Origin: Herminiimonas sp.
GTDB taxonomy: Bacteria; Pseudomonadota; Gammaproteobacteria; Burkholderiales; Burkholderiaceae_D
DNA length: 64,000 nucleotides
NCBI GenBank assembly: GCA_028292265.1
Contig: JAQGMR010000050.1
Coordinates: forward strand, 38,676-102,675
Reading direction: 5' to 3'
Both the position numbers and the translations under genes were made by a program. Below are positions 43,871 to 52,729 of the stretch, in pieces. How positions within the stretch are numbered: the stretch's first letter is position 1; the number at the start of each line of letters is the position of its first letter. The notes under the pieces are model-generated. The model had not been told where the DNA came from. It searched no databases and was given only the letters and a program-made list of their open reading frames with translations.

Positions 43871-44472
43871 TACCAGGTTCCTTCCTTCGTCGGAAAATTG
43901 AAGGTACGGTGGGATATCGGTTTTGCGTCGCTTCTCGTGTCGTGCTGACGTGATTTCGCCGTCTTGGGCGCAGGGTTATCGGCGTTGTCCAGCGGCGAAC
44001 CACGACTCGACTCAGCATGGGGCGCAGCGGGGGCTGCAGGCCAGTCCGGTTGCAGGTTGTCAGCTACGCGATGACCATGGGCCGGCTTCCATTGGACCGT
44101 CGGCGCATTGAGGCTGTAGCGAGGAGCGAAGGCGTATTGGCTATACCTCTGCCCCACGTCGAGCGCAGGTTTCGGCCTCGGGGCAGGCTTGACCTTTCCA
44201 ATCCGGTTAGCAGCAGGGAGCGGGGCTTTGGTGGGCGCAATTTGTACTGACTGGTCGTCCGTCAAGGACAGTGTGGCGTCCAGCGCTGAGAATATCTGCA
44301 GCATTTGATCAAGACTCACGAGGCCAGGATTCCCCTCGATCTCCGCTATCCGCGCCTGGCTTACACCCAGGAGCTGGCCAAGCCTGTTTTGTGTCATGCC
44401 CCGGTTTTTGCGCAAGGCTCTTATGTGCTCGCGAAGTTGGTCGGCAAAGTGGATTGGATAGTTGGAAGCCAT
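43870..44472 (-). CDS. hipB: HipB-like antitoxin with long Pro-rich C-terminal extension
   Basis: A 200-residue protein. An XRE-type helix-turn-helix occupies about residues 8-70 (QLREHIRALRKNRGMTQNRLGQLLGVSQARIAEIE), typical of HipB. The remaining 125 residues form a long, Pro/Ala/Lys-rich, probably disordered tail; classic HipB is under 90 residues. The ATG at 44472 has no Shine-Dalgarno site, but a TATAAA lies 12 bases upstream, so the message could be leaderless. It binds and neutralises HipA and autoregulates the operon (family knowledge). Confidence 0.85.
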   Translation of the reverse strand: MASNYPIHFADQLREHIRALRKNRGMTQNRLGQLLGVSQARIAEIEGNPGLVSLDQMLQIFSALDATLSLTDDQSVQIAPTKAPLPAANRIGKVKPAPRPKPALDVGQRYSQYAFAPRYSLNAPTVQWKPAHGHRVADNLQPDWPAAPAAPHAESSRGSPLDNADNPAPKTAKSRQHDTRSDAKPISHRTFNFPTKEGTW

Positions 44473-44483
44473 AGGCACGATTT

Positions 44484-44634
44484 TATAGGCTATGGCCATT
44501 AACCGCAACCAATAAGCTGTGGCTTATAGGGGGTTTGTTGCTCGCATTGCCTAGGCAGTCACCGGGCCCTTTGCAACAGAGCCCGCTGAATAAGCCACAC
44601 CCTATAATGAGCACTTAAAGGCCTTAACCTATAA
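44484..44634 (-). promoter_or_regulatory. Putative hipBA promoter/operator array
   Basis: The region upstream of hipB contains TATAGG at 44484-44489 and 44525-44530 and the inverted form CCTATA at 44601-44606 and 44629-44634. It also has a perfect inverted repeat ATAAGC-TGTG-GCTTAT (44512-44527), with its ten-base TGTGGCTTAT part repeated inverted at 44590-44599. E. coli HipB binds TATCC-N8-GGATA pairs, so palindromic AT-rich half-sites here fit autoregulation. The rest of the 300-base gap to 44773 shows nothing recognisable. Confidence 0.5.
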
Positions 44635-44773
44635 TCCAGCCGGCCGGTAAGAACTTCGGGTTGGACTCTACCCATCACGTCCCAGAGACAAACCGACTTA
44701 GCCGAGCGGAAATAGAAGCCAAACGCCCGCTGGCCCTAACGCGACTGGGGCGACGATTCCCCTATACAAGCCG

Positions 44774-46042
44774 TCAGGGTCCGCAGCATCCGCCCGCCTT
44801 GCCGTTGTTGAGACGCTCTCGATTCAGCCCCGCCACGTTCTTGTAGCGATTTGAAATTTCGCTCAGGTCCTCGCGGCTGATCACCTCGTCTATGTGCTCG
44901 AAGGGCTTACCACCGGTGCGGTCATACACGGCCTGAAGGATGGCGTCAGGCGGCGCTGTGCGGTTCATCAGCACTACTTCGGTGGTCGCCTTGCGCCGAA
45001 TCGCATCGTATTCCGTCAGCGCTTCCTCGTTGATGCCAAAGCGTTTGAACTGCTCCACGAGGCACGGCGCGTCGAGTATGGCCTGACCCGCGCCGTTCGA
45101 ACCGCGCGGCACCATCGGATGTGCAGCGTCTCCCAAAAGGGTGACACGCTCAAAACTCCAGCGTGGCAGCGGATCCTGATCCACCATTGGATATTCGAGG
45201 ATCAGATCAGTCGCTTTGATCATGGCCGCTACGTCAAGCCAATCGAAGGACCAATCTGCGAAAGCCGGAAAGAAATCTTCCAGTCGCCCACGGTTATTCC
45301 AGTCCCGCCTGGCGGATTGCGGCGCTTCGATTTCCGCTACCCAGTTCACGAGTTGATTGCCTTGCGCGTCAATGGCGTCGCGAATGGGATAGATCACCAT
45401 CTTGCCGGTCGAAAGCCAGCCGGCGCGAACCATGCTGCCTCCGGACAGATACGGTTTCCAGGCGACTGTGCCACGCCACATGTTAACGCCCGAGTAACGC
45501 GGCGCCCCTTCCTCGGGATACAGTTTCTTGCGCACCGCCGAATGGATGCCGTCGCAGGCAACCAGTACCGACGCATGAACCTCGCTTCGCGCACCTTGGG
45601 CGTTCTCGAAATTGACGCTCACGCCTTCCGCATCCTGAGAGTAGCCAGTGCAGCGCTGGTCGGCCACGACGGCGTCCGGGCCGAGGCGCTTGCGAACGGC
45701 GTCAAGCAACACCTGTTGCAAGTCTCCGCGATGGATTGAAAACTGCGGCCACTTGTAGCCGGCAAGAAGACCGGCCGGCTCGCTGTAAATGAACTGCCCG
45801 TGGCTGTTGAAGAACACCGATTCCTTCGTCGTCACAGCGATTGCAGCAAGCTTGTTCGTGAGACCAAGTCCATCTAGCACCCGCACCGCATGCGGCAGCA
45901 CGTTAATGCCCACGCCAAGTGGCCTGATTTCTTCCGCCGCCTCAAATATCCGGCACTTGATGCCCGCTTCATGCAGACACAAGGCCAGCGTAAGGCCACC
46001 GATGCCGGCCCCGACAATGGCGACGTCCAATTGATTTTTCAT
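44774..46042 (-). CDS. FAD-dependent monooxygenase (flavin-dependent oxidoreductase, PhzS/salicylate hydroxylase-like)
   Basis: Group A flavoprotein hydroxylase of 422 residues from the ATG at 46042, which matches the family start. It has the GxGxxG motif in VAIVGAGIGGLTLAL, the DG motif in LVACDGIHSAVRK, and the GD motif in VTLLGDAAHPMVPRGSNGAGQ. It hydroxylates an aromatic ring with NAD(P)H and oxygen; the substrate is unknown. The C-terminus ends KAGGCCGP with an unusual Cys pair. It is divergent from the HPP-CBS gene. Its distance from the Mo-hydroxylase operon gives no direct link. Confidence 0.9.
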   Translation of the reverse strand: MKNQLDVAIVGAGIGGLTLALCLHEAGIKCRIFEAAEEIRPLGVGINVLPHAVRVLDGLGLTNKLAAIAVTTKESVFFNSHGQFIYSEPAGLLAGYKWPQFSIHRGDLQQVLLDAVRKRLGPDAVVADQRCTGYSQDAEGVSVNFENAQGARSEVHASVLVACDGIHSAVRKKLYPEEGAPRYSGVNMWRGTVAWKPYLSGGSMVRAGWLSTGKMVIYPIRDAIDAQGNQLVNWVAEIEAPQSARRDWNNRGRLEDFFPAFADWSFDWLDVAAMIKATDLILEYPMVDQDPLPRWSFERVTLLGDAAHPMVPRGSNGAGQAILDAPCLVEQFKRFGINEEALTEYDAIRRKATTEVVLMNRTAPPDAILQAVYDRTGGKPFEHIDEVISREDLSEISNRYKNVAGLNRERLNNGKAGGCCGP

Positions 46043-46095
46043 TCCCTTGTCCTTGACAAAAATTCTGCCGACGTTGCCACCGGCTTGCCAGCGCC

Positions 46096-46147
46096 GTCCG
46101 CCCTGGTGGCGGACACTGCGTGCCGTCGCCAAGTGAGTGCGACTCAC
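46096..46147. promoter_or_regulatory. Two inverted repeats in the divergent monooxygenase/HPP promoter region
   Basis: GTCCGCC-CTGGT-GGCGGAC at 46096-46114 and GTGAGT-GCG-ACTCAC at 46133-46147 are both perfect inverted repeats. They lie in the 306-base gap between the two divergent genes, 54-105 bases upstream of the monooxygenase ATG. They are candidate regulator sites; no regulator gene is adjacent. Confidence 0.45.
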
Positions 46148-46348
46148 GCTGGCCAGTCAGTGATGATACGCGAGCGCAGAAACGCAAGCGCCGGTCCCGT
46201 TGGGCGCTTCCCCTCCATCGCGGCTGGGCACCTTGGCGGTTCCCCGGCGCATCGCATTTCAAGACCAGCATCAGGAGCCAACGTGTGGCGCCGCATGCTT
46301 CACGTCGTGCTATATTCCCCCGCTTTCTTGCCCTTCGAAATTCCGTCA

Positions 46349-47479
46349 ATGAACGTCTTGCTTTCGTGGCTACAGGGCTTCATCCCCACGCCACTTCTCG
46401 CAGCGCGCCGCGAACGCGTTCTGGCCTGTCTCGGTGCCTGCGCAGGACTGCTGTTTACAGAATGGCTTAGCAAAGCTGCGTTCGGAGAGATCAACCCCTG
46501 GTTTATTGCCCCTATGGGCGCCTCCGCTGTGCTCCTTTTCGCAGCGCCCGCCAGCCCGCTTGCGCAGCCGTGGTCCATCATTGGAGGCAATCTGCTGTCG
46601 GCCTTCATCGGCGTGTCCTGCGCCAAGGCGATCCCGGACCCCGCACTGGCGGCACCAGTTGCCGCTTCGCTCACAATCGCCGGCATGTTTGCGCTTCGAT
46701 GCCTCCACCCGCCCAGTGGCGCGGTGGCTCTGACCGCGGTGCTTGGCGGCACTGCGGTGACTTCCCTCGGCTATCAGTTCATCATCTCGCCGGTGGCGGT
46801 CAACTCCGGCTTCCTTCTTTTGTCTGCACTGCTGTTCAATAACCTGCTCCGTCATCGGTACCCTCACCCGGCCCATCATGCAAGGAACCGCCACGGAACC
46901 ACAGACCTTCCGCCGATCGAAAGGCTTGGATTCACCCGCGCCGACCTTGACGCCGCGGTTAAGGCTTACGATGAACTGCTGGACGTCAATGAAGATGATC
47001 TGGAAGACATTTTTCGCGATGCTGAATTGCGTGCCTACAGCCGTCGCTCGGGTGAAATACGATGCGAAGACATCATGTCCCGCGATCTCGTTATTGCCCG
47101 CCCGGAGATGACCCCTGGTGAGGTTTGGAAGCTGCTTGAGCGCCATAGCTTGCATGCGCTTCCAGTGGTGAACAACTCGAACGCGCTGGTCGGAATCGTC
47201 ACCTTGCGCGATCTCGTCACCGAGCCCGCTTCCGGTCGCCCGATTCCCCGCGTCTCCGAGACCGTACGCGACCTGATGACAGTCCGGGTACTCACTGCAA
47301 AGCCGGAACACACAGCCGTGGAGCTGGTGCCGCTATTTTCGAAGGATGGCTTTCATCATTTGCCTGTCCTCGACGAGCGTCGCCGTCTGGTCGGCATGGT
47401 GACGCAGTCGGATATGGTTGCAGCGCTATATCGCAGAAAACTTGGTGAGATCGGGCCGGTCTCCGGCGCCGCCCAATAG
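46349..47479 (+). CDS. HPP family membrane protein with C-terminal CBS pair
   Basis: A 376-residue protein from the ATG at 46349. The HPP membrane domain (about 15-165) has four hydrophobic segments and the hallmark CLHPPSGAVALTAVLGG. A linker then leads to two CBS domains (about 235-370; CEDIMSRDLVIARPEM, then VRDLMTVRVLTAKPEHT and MVTQSDMVAALY). HPP proteins are linked to nitrite transport in cyanobacteria/plants, and CBS pairs bind adenosyl ligands, so adenylate-regulated transport is a reasonable guess. The ribosome site is not obvious. Confidence 0.9.
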   Translation: MNVLLSWLQGFIPTPLLAARRERVLACLGACAGLLFTEWLSKAAFGEINPWFIAPMGASAVLLFAAPASPLAQPWSIIGGNLLSAFIGVSCAKAIPDPALAAPVAASLTIAGMFALRCLHPPSGAVALTAVLGGTAVTSLGYQFIISPVAVNSGFLLLSALLFNNLLRHRYPHPAHHARNRHGTTDLPPIERLGFTRADLDAAVKAYDELLDVNEDDLEDIFRDAELRAYSRRSGEIRCEDIMSRDLVIARPEMTPGEVWKLLERHSLHALPVVNNSNALVGIVTLRDLVTEPASGRPIPRVSETVRDLMTVRVLTAKPEHTAVELVPLFSKDGFHHLPVLDERRRLVGMVTQSDMVAALYRRKLGEIGPVSGAAQ

Positions 47480-47490
47480 AGCGGCCAAGT

Positions 47491-47964
47491 CTAACGGGTC
47501 GCTTTGCGCATGAGCGGAAACACATACCAAAAACCGGCCAGGAAGACGCAAGTCGCAATCGCACCGGCCAGCCCCAGCACATGGTTGTCCAGCACAGTCG
47601 ACGCCACAACGTAGACATCGATTGCCAATGCAAGGGCCAAAGGCAGCATGCTGCTGGTGATGAACGTGGACGAGAGATTGATCATCTGTCGCGAAACTCT
47701 CCCGCGCTCCGCAAGCCGATGATAGGCGGCGGGGCTCATCAACAGTCCCATCGCGATTACCAGTAAGGCAAGAGCGATCAGGTAGGCTACCTTGGCACCT
47801 TCTGGCACGGTTTCAAAGCGATTGTTGAACACCGCCATTGTCTGAAACCCGAACAGAGCCTGAACGCCTGGAAGCACCATGCGCGCTTCCTCAACCACGC
47901 TCTGCATTTCTTCCTTCAACCCCTCCTTTTCGGGCGGCTGACTTTCCTGAAAGTCTCCATCCAT
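47491..47964 (-). CDS. DUF6328 family membrane protein
   Basis: A 157-residue protein. An acidic N-terminus leads into the family region EARMVLPGVQALFGFQTMAVF, then several hydrophobic segments (AYLIALALLVIAMGLLMSPAAYH, LPLALALAIDVYVVAST, LAGAIATCVFLAGFWYVFPL). The function is unknown. It is convergent with the HPP-CBS gene (11 bases apart). Confidence 0.82.
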   Translation of the reverse strand: MDGDFQESQPPEKEGLKEEMQSVVEEARMVLPGVQALFGFQTMAVFNNRFETVPEGAKVAYLIALALLVIAMGLLMSPAAYHRLAERGRVSRQMINLSSTFITSSMLPLALALAIDVYVVASTVLDNHVLGLAGAIATCVFLAGFWYVFPLMRKATR

Positions 47965-48071
47965 CGAATACTTCCCCCGCTGTTGCGTTGAGCAGATCGC
48001 ACTCCTTGCAATAAATGGTGCGCCACAATTCCCGGTGCATCTTGCGATGAAATCAATCTGGAGAAAATGCC

Positions 48072-48443
48072 ATGCCTGGAAAGACCGAAATCAAGTGGTT
48101 GGAGAAGCCAGCCGACACCGATTACGGCGCTGCTGAAAGCTACTTGAGCCTGCTTTACAAACCCAGAAAAAGCCGTCGCATTGCCAGACGGCTCCGTGCG
48201 GCGAAGATGTCCCAGTTTTCCGCGAAGGACATTCTCAGGGCGAGTGCCACATCCATGTCGGAAGTCAGCGCATTCGACTGGACCGAGCAACAACGAGAAA
48301 TCGAACGCGGTGATGCTCTCTCGCCAATCCTGATCGTCCGCCAGAACAAGGGGCGTCGCTTGCTGGTTGCCGACGGGTTCCACCGGTTGTGCGCCTTGTT
48401 CGTTGCCGACGAACGGGTCAGGGTTCCGTGCAAGATAGTGTAG
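48072..48443 (+). CDS. ParB/sulfiredoxin-fold-like hypothetical protein
   Basis: A soluble 123-residue basic protein. Its C-terminal part (ALSPILIVRQNKGRRLLVADGFHRLCALFVADE) matches the ParB-N/sulfiredoxin-like pattern in which xxDGxHR forms the nucleotide-binding turn. No helix-turn-helix or dimer domain follows, so it is not a partition protein. The role is unknown. CTGGAG lies about 8 bases upstream of the ATG. Confidence 0.7.
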   Translation: MPGKTEIKWLEKPADTDYGAAESYLSLLYKPRKSRRIARRLRAAKMSQFSAKDILRASATSMSEVSAFDWTEQQREIERGDALSPILIVRQNKGRRLLVADGFHRLCALFVADERVRVPCKIV

Positions 48444-48634
48444 GCGCTTCCACTTTGGTCAATCCGGGTCATGGCTGCATCGAAGTTCGGGGAGACGTAG
48501 TCCAGACTTTCCAGGCAACTTTCAAGGTAGTCGTGCTGTTTGCGGTTGGGGTCGCTCAGGCCCTTAGCTGGAGGCAGGAGCGAACCGGTCGGCTTTGCGC
48601 GCGTCCAACGCACAACAACCCGACCCTATCCAAT

Positions 48635-49195
48635 ATGAACTCCGATCTCCAATCTGCCGTCCGCTACATCGATGAACACGAACTGAAATTGGTCACGGCT
48701 GAATCGTGCACAGCCGGTCTTGTAGCATCCACACTTTCGGAAATTCCGGGCTGCGGCAAATGGCTCGAGTGCGCCTTTGTGACCTATTCAGAAGATTCGA
48801 AATTGCGCCACCTTCACGTCCGGCCGGAAACCCTTGAACGCTACAACTTGACGAGCGAGGAAGTCGCGCGCGAGATGGCCGAGGGCGCCTTACATCTTTG
48901 TCAGGCCAACGTCGCGGTTTCGGACACCGGTCTTGCAGGGCCTTCAGGCGGCGATGGTGGTGTCCCGGTTGGTACCGTTTGCTTCGCATGGGCATTCGAG
49001 CAGGACGGGAAGACGGCTACTTACGCCGAGACGCGCCATTTTGACGGCGACCGCAACGAGGTGCGCAGGGCCGCAAGCGATTTCGCGATCACCCGGCTGC
49101 CGCACTTCCACCGGCGTTTTCAAATGGAATGGAAGCCGGGGATGGCCTTGACGGGCAATGACAGGGCCCAACCGCAGACTCAGTCCAACCCGTAA
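48635..49195 (+). CDS. pncC: CinA C-terminal domain protein, nicotinamide-nucleotide amidase (PncC-like)
   Basis: A 186-residue product starting at the ATG at 48635; the frame is open further upstream but overlaps the ParB-like gene. It has the CinA-C hallmarks TAESCTAGLVASTLSEIPG, FVTYSEDSKLRHL and DTGLAGPSGGDGGVPVGTVCFAW. PncC deamidates NMN to nicotinate mononucleotide in NAD recycling. It converges with nadE, another NAD pathway gene. The C-terminal 25 residues are polar and probably disordered. Confidence 0.87.
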   Translation: MNSDLQSAVRYIDEHELKLVTAESCTAGLVASTLSEIPGCGKWLECAFVTYSEDSKLRHLHVRPETLERYNLTSEEVAREMAEGALHLCQANVAVSDTGLAGPSGGDGGVPVGTVCFAWAFEQDGKTATYAETRHFDGDRNEVRRAASDFAITRLPHFHRRFQMEWKPGMALTGNDRAQPQTQSNP

Positions 49196-49337
49196 AGTCT
49201 GCTTTCCCGGCACGCGGACTTCTAATTTCTGGCGGTCCAGTGCCAAGGCAACGCTGGTTGAGCGCCCTAAAGCACCCCCGTTTTCCTTCGGACGCGATGC
49301 CGCTTGTCGACTTTAGCCTTGTCGCCTTAGAGGCGGC

Positions 49338-50186
49338 CTATGCGTCCGTATCCGACGGTGTGATCGGACCGCTACGTTTATGGGCGGTCAGGTGATAGCG
49401 ATTGGCAAGCCTGGCTGCCGCTTCGACGTCGATCTTCTTGCCCTCGAGATAGTCATCGATTTCCGCATAGCCAAGGCCGAGGGACGCTTCATCTGGTTTC
49501 ATCGGCGCAAGAGTCTCCAGATCTGCAGTGGGTATTTTGTTGACGAGGATGGCGTCGACGCCGAAGTGGTGCGCAAGGGAACGCACCTGACGTTTGGTAA
49601 GTCCTGAAAGCGGCGCGACATCGCAGCCTCCATCGCCGTATTTGGTAAAAAATCCCGTTACCGCCTCGGCGGCGTGGTCCGTGCCGACCACCAAGCCGTC
49701 CGTATTGCCGGCTACCGCGTATTGCGCAATCATTCGTTGACGCGCCTTGATATTTCCGAGAATGAAGTCCTCGACATTCACGTCCGGGAAAATCACATTG
49801 GCCGCCTTGACGGATGCCAGCATGGCGTCGCTGGCTGGCTTTACATCAACCGTCAGGATGACATCCGGCTTGATCGCTTCGAGTGAACGCTGGGCATCGG
49901 CCTCGTCCTTTTGGGTGCCGTAAGGCAGCCTCATCGCGATGAATTGGGCTTGCAGTCCTTTGGCTCGCGCCAGTTCGACCGCCTTCTGCGAAAGAATCCC
50001 CGCGGTCAGTGAATCGACGCCGCCGCTTATACCAAGCACGAGAGCAGCACGGCCGCTCTTTACAAGTTGCTGGTACAGGAAGTTGATGCGTCGCTCGGCT
50101 TCTTCGGCTGGCTCGATGTTGCTTCGCACATTGAGAGCCGCAATAATCGCCGACTGTTGATCAGCAGGAGAGAGGGAGTTTGGCAT
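49338..50186 (-). CDS. nadE: Ammonia-dependent NAD+ synthetase
   Basis: Converts nicotinate adenine dinucleotide, ATP and ammonia to NAD+. The 282-residue length from the ATG at 50186 fits the short, glutaminase-free NadE class (E. coli about 275). It has the PP-loop LGISGGVDSLTAG, the substrate region MRLPYGTQKDEADAQRSLE, and the C-terminal GTDHAAEAVTGFFTKYGDGG and LYKRQVR-like LTKRQVRSLA segments. TAGAGGCGGCCT occurs just at its end (49328) and again 202 bases before its start (50388), a direct repeat flanking the gene. Confidence 0.94.
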   Translation of the reverse strand: MPNSLSPADQQSAIIAALNVRSNIEPAEEAERRINFLYQQLVKSGRAALVLGISGGVDSLTAGILSQKAVELARAKGLQAQFIAMRLPYGTQKDEADAQRSLEAIKPDVILTVDVKPASDAMLASVKAANVIFPDVNVEDFILGNIKARQRMIAQYAVAGNTDGLVVGTDHAAEAVTGFFTKYGDGGCDVAPLSGLTKRQVRSLAHHFGVDAILVNKIPTADLETLAPMKPDEASLGLGYAEIDDYLEGKKIDVEAAARLANRYHLTAHKRSGPITPSDTDA

Positions 50187-50482
50187 TGAAGAATCCGATC
50201 TGGAAAGGAAGTCAGGTAGCAGTCTGAAGGCGAACCACACAATTTCTTCGTTGACCTGCGAACAGGAACAACGTTCAGAACCTTAGGCACTGGAGGCGAT
50301 ACATGCAGCCGTTTTGATTCGGTCTTCGTCACTCATTTCTATGCGTTGCAATCAGGTTTGCGAGTACTTCTCGAATAGGTGAACCGATAGAGGCGGCCTC
50401 TAAAAAACCGACGTTGCGAACGCTTGCCGCAACAATGGATGGCGAGGCAGAAGTCAGTCAACCGCCGCTCGCCATCCTCGCC
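50187..50482. other. Gap upstream of nadE with a 15-bp palindrome
   Basis: Nearly 300 bases between nadE and the IorB-like gene without a convincing reading frame. TAGAGGC-G-GCCTCTA at 50388-50402 is palindromic and is followed on the plus strand by a run of A. It is oriented so that no classical terminator results for the minus-strand IorB transcript. The nadE promoter must lie here. Confidence 0.4.
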
Positions 50483-52729
50483 TCAAGCCTTGATCCCGGC
50501 CAGGACCTCCGCGGCGCGGAACGGAACCGCCCTTAATCTTACCCCCACCGCATCGAAGACGGCGCCCGCCACGGCCGAGGGCACTACTGCGCAAGCCGGC
50601 TCGCCCGCGCCCCACGCTGGTTTAGTTGGCTGATCTACCAGCACTACGTCAATCCTGGGCACCTCAGGGAAGCGCAGAAGCTGGTACGAAGCCCAGTCCA
50701 CGCTGGTAATGGCAGAGCGCGAGAAGGTGACTTCTTCATGCAAGGTTCGCGACAAGGTTTGCACCACCTGGCCTTCTATCTGGTTGGTCACGCCATCCGG
50801 ATTTATCACCAGGCCGCAGTCGTGGGCAATGGTAAATTTTGTCACGCGAATCTCGCCGGTTTTTCGATTGACTTCAACGTCCGCGACCGCTGCGACATAG
50901 GTACGGTCCCCGTCATACTGCACATAGGCGACGCCGCGGCCGGTTGCAATATCGCCTGAATGTCGTTTCGAACTCGCGGTGCGAGGTTCCCATCCCGCTT
51001 TCCTGACTGCGGCTCGAAGCACCGCGATACCGCGCTCGTCAGTCATGTGCCGAAGTCGCAATTCGACCGGATCAACGCCAGACAGCGCTGCCATTTCGTC
51101 CATGAAAGATTCGTTGGCCCAGGTGTTTTGCAGCCGACCAGGGCCCCGCAACCATGATGGTCGGAAAAACGTGGTCTGCGTCTTGTTGACCACTGCAAAG
51201 ATGTTTGGCACGACGTAGCCGGGTGCGGCGTTCTTCTCTACGCTGCCAGGGTTGCTTGGGTCGCCATAGATGGCGGATTCATTCATCAACTCATCCGCGA
51301 GCATGGGTACGTCAGCCGACGGCGTAATGCGGTACGGCTCCCATGTCTCATGGCGCCACGCCACTATCTTGCCATTGCTATCGATCGCGCCGGCAAGCTC
51401 GTTTACCACTGGCGGGCCCTTCGGGTCCCAGCCGTGCTCGTCGTGGCGCATCCACTGCACCCGGACCGGCGCACCAAGTTCCACCGAAAGCAGTGCCGCG
51501 TCTGCCGTGGCGTCTTCATGGCCATTGCGCCCGTAGCACCCGGCGCCTTCCACGTAAATAAGGCGGACCTTTTCCAGCTCCAGCTTGAGCATGGACGCTA
51601 TCTGCTTGCGTGTCGTGTGCGGCGCCTGGGTCGCCGACCACATTGTTAAGCTTCCGTCCTTGTATTGCGCAATTGCGCACGAGGGCCCGATCGAGCCGTG
51701 CGTCTGCGCCGGCCAGGTGTAGGTTGCCTTCAGCATTTTGGCGCCCGGTGTGGCCAACCCCTGATCCACGTTGCCAGTGTTGGCCATGACCGACTTGTCG
51801 GCAACCTTGATTTGCCGAAGCGCGTCATACACGGTGGACTGCTCGGGCAAGCCGGCCCAGTCGGACCAGTCTATTTTCAGCTGGCGTGCAGCCTTGATTG
51901 CTGTCCATTCGCGCCTTGCTACCACCGCAACGAAATTCCCCTTGCGGACGATGCGGACGTCCTTCAGCCCCGCAATGGACTTCTCGTCGATGGAGAGCAG
52001 CCGGGCCCCGAGTGCGGTTGGACGGATTACCCGCGCGTGCAGCATGCCCGGGACTTTCATGTCATGCATGTAAGTGAATTCGCCAGTCACCTTGCCCGGA
52101 ATGTCTTCGCGATGAATCGGCTTCCCGACGATGCCATATTGCTGCGGATTTTTAACAGCGACTTTCGGGTCCAGCGCGATGTCGATGGTCTGGCCATGCA
52201 GCAGCGCCGCATAGGGCAATCTCTTCGACGGATCCGCCGATGCCATGGCGTAGCCGTCCTTGACAACGACCTGATCTGGTGCGACCGAGAATTGGGTGGC
52301 AGCCAGCTTCTTGAGCGCCTCACGCGCCGTCGCGCCGGCTTGCCGCAAGGTCGCACCCGCAACCTGGACAGACAGCGAACCCGAGGTCGTGCCCTGGTCC
52401 ACCGTCAATGCGGTGTCGCCCTGAACCATTTCGATGCGGTCGAACGCCACTTCCATTTCCTCGGCGACAATCTGTGCCAGTGCAGTCATGTTGCCGGTGC
52501 CGAGATCAACCTTGCCGGTATAGACCGTCACGCGACCATCGGGATGCAGCGCGATGAAGGCATCCAGAGTCTTGGCGTTAAGCGATTTGTTGACGGCGCC
52601 CACGCCGGGCGGGGCGACCGACATGGCGAGCGCTTGCGCGTCGATGGCAAAACTTACGATTAGTGCCGAGCCGGCCTGCAGGAATTGGCGGCGTGAACGT
52701 TCGTTCGAATTTAATTCGATGGGCTTCAT
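50483..52729 (-). CDS. Isoquinoline 1-oxidoreductase-like molybdenum hydroxylase beta subunit (IorB family)
   Basis: A large molybdopterin-binding subunit of 748 residues from the ATG at 52729 (AAGGAGAT upstream). The N-terminus has a twin-arginine signal (SRRQFLQAGSALIVSFAI), so it is exported folded to the periplasm with its 2Fe-2S partner. The IorB-type two-part molybdopterin domain is present (IALHPDGRVTVYTGKVDLGTG; RGPGRLQNTWANESFMDEMA; WGAGEPACAVVPSAVAGAVFD with the catalytic-type Glu in GAGEP). The family oxidises N-heterocycles or aldehydes and donates electrons to cytochromes. Its ATG overlaps the small subunit stop (ATGA). Confidence 0.92.
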   Translation of the reverse strand: MKPIELNSNERSRRQFLQAGSALIVSFAIDAQALAMSVAPPGVGAVNKSLNAKTLDAFIALHPDGRVTVYTGKVDLGTGNMTALAQIVAEEMEVAFDRIEMVQGDTALTVDQGTTSGSLSVQVAGATLRQAGATAREALKKLAATQFSVAPDQVVVKDGYAMASADPSKRLPYAALLHGQTIDIALDPKVAVKNPQQYGIVGKPIHREDIPGKVTGEFTYMHDMKVPGMLHARVIRPTALGARLLSIDEKSIAGLKDVRIVRKGNFVAVVARREWTAIKAARQLKIDWSDWAGLPEQSTVYDALRQIKVADKSVMANTGNVDQGLATPGAKMLKATYTWPAQTHGSIGPSCAIAQYKDGSLTMWSATQAPHTTRKQIASMLKLELEKVRLIYVEGAGCYGRNGHEDATADAALLSVELGAPVRVQWMRHDEHGWDPKGPPVVNELAGAIDSNGKIVAWRHETWEPYRITPSADVPMLADELMNESAIYGDPSNPGSVEKNAAPGYVVPNIFAVVNKTQTTFFRPSWLRGPGRLQNTWANESFMDEMAALSGVDPVELRLRHMTDERGIAVLRAAVRKAGWEPRTASSKRHSGDIATGRGVAYVQYDGDRTYVAAVADVEVNRKTGEIRVTKFTIAHDCGLVINPDGVTNQIEGQVVQTLSRTLHEEVTFSRSAITSVDWASYQLLRFPEVPRIDVVLVDQPTKPAWGAGEPACAVVPSAVAGAVFDAVGVRLRAVPFRAAEVLAGIKA

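Noticed and set aside
50388..50402. Rho-independent terminator at TAGAGGC-G-GCCTCTA followed by A-run
   Set aside because: The loop would be one base, and the homopolymer lies on the wrong side for the minus-strand IorB transcript; no plus-strand gene ends here.
51665..52663. 332-residue plus-strand frame inside the IorB-like gene
   Set aside because: It lies fully opposite a strongly supported molybdenum hydroxylase gene and shows His/Arg-rich antisense composition.
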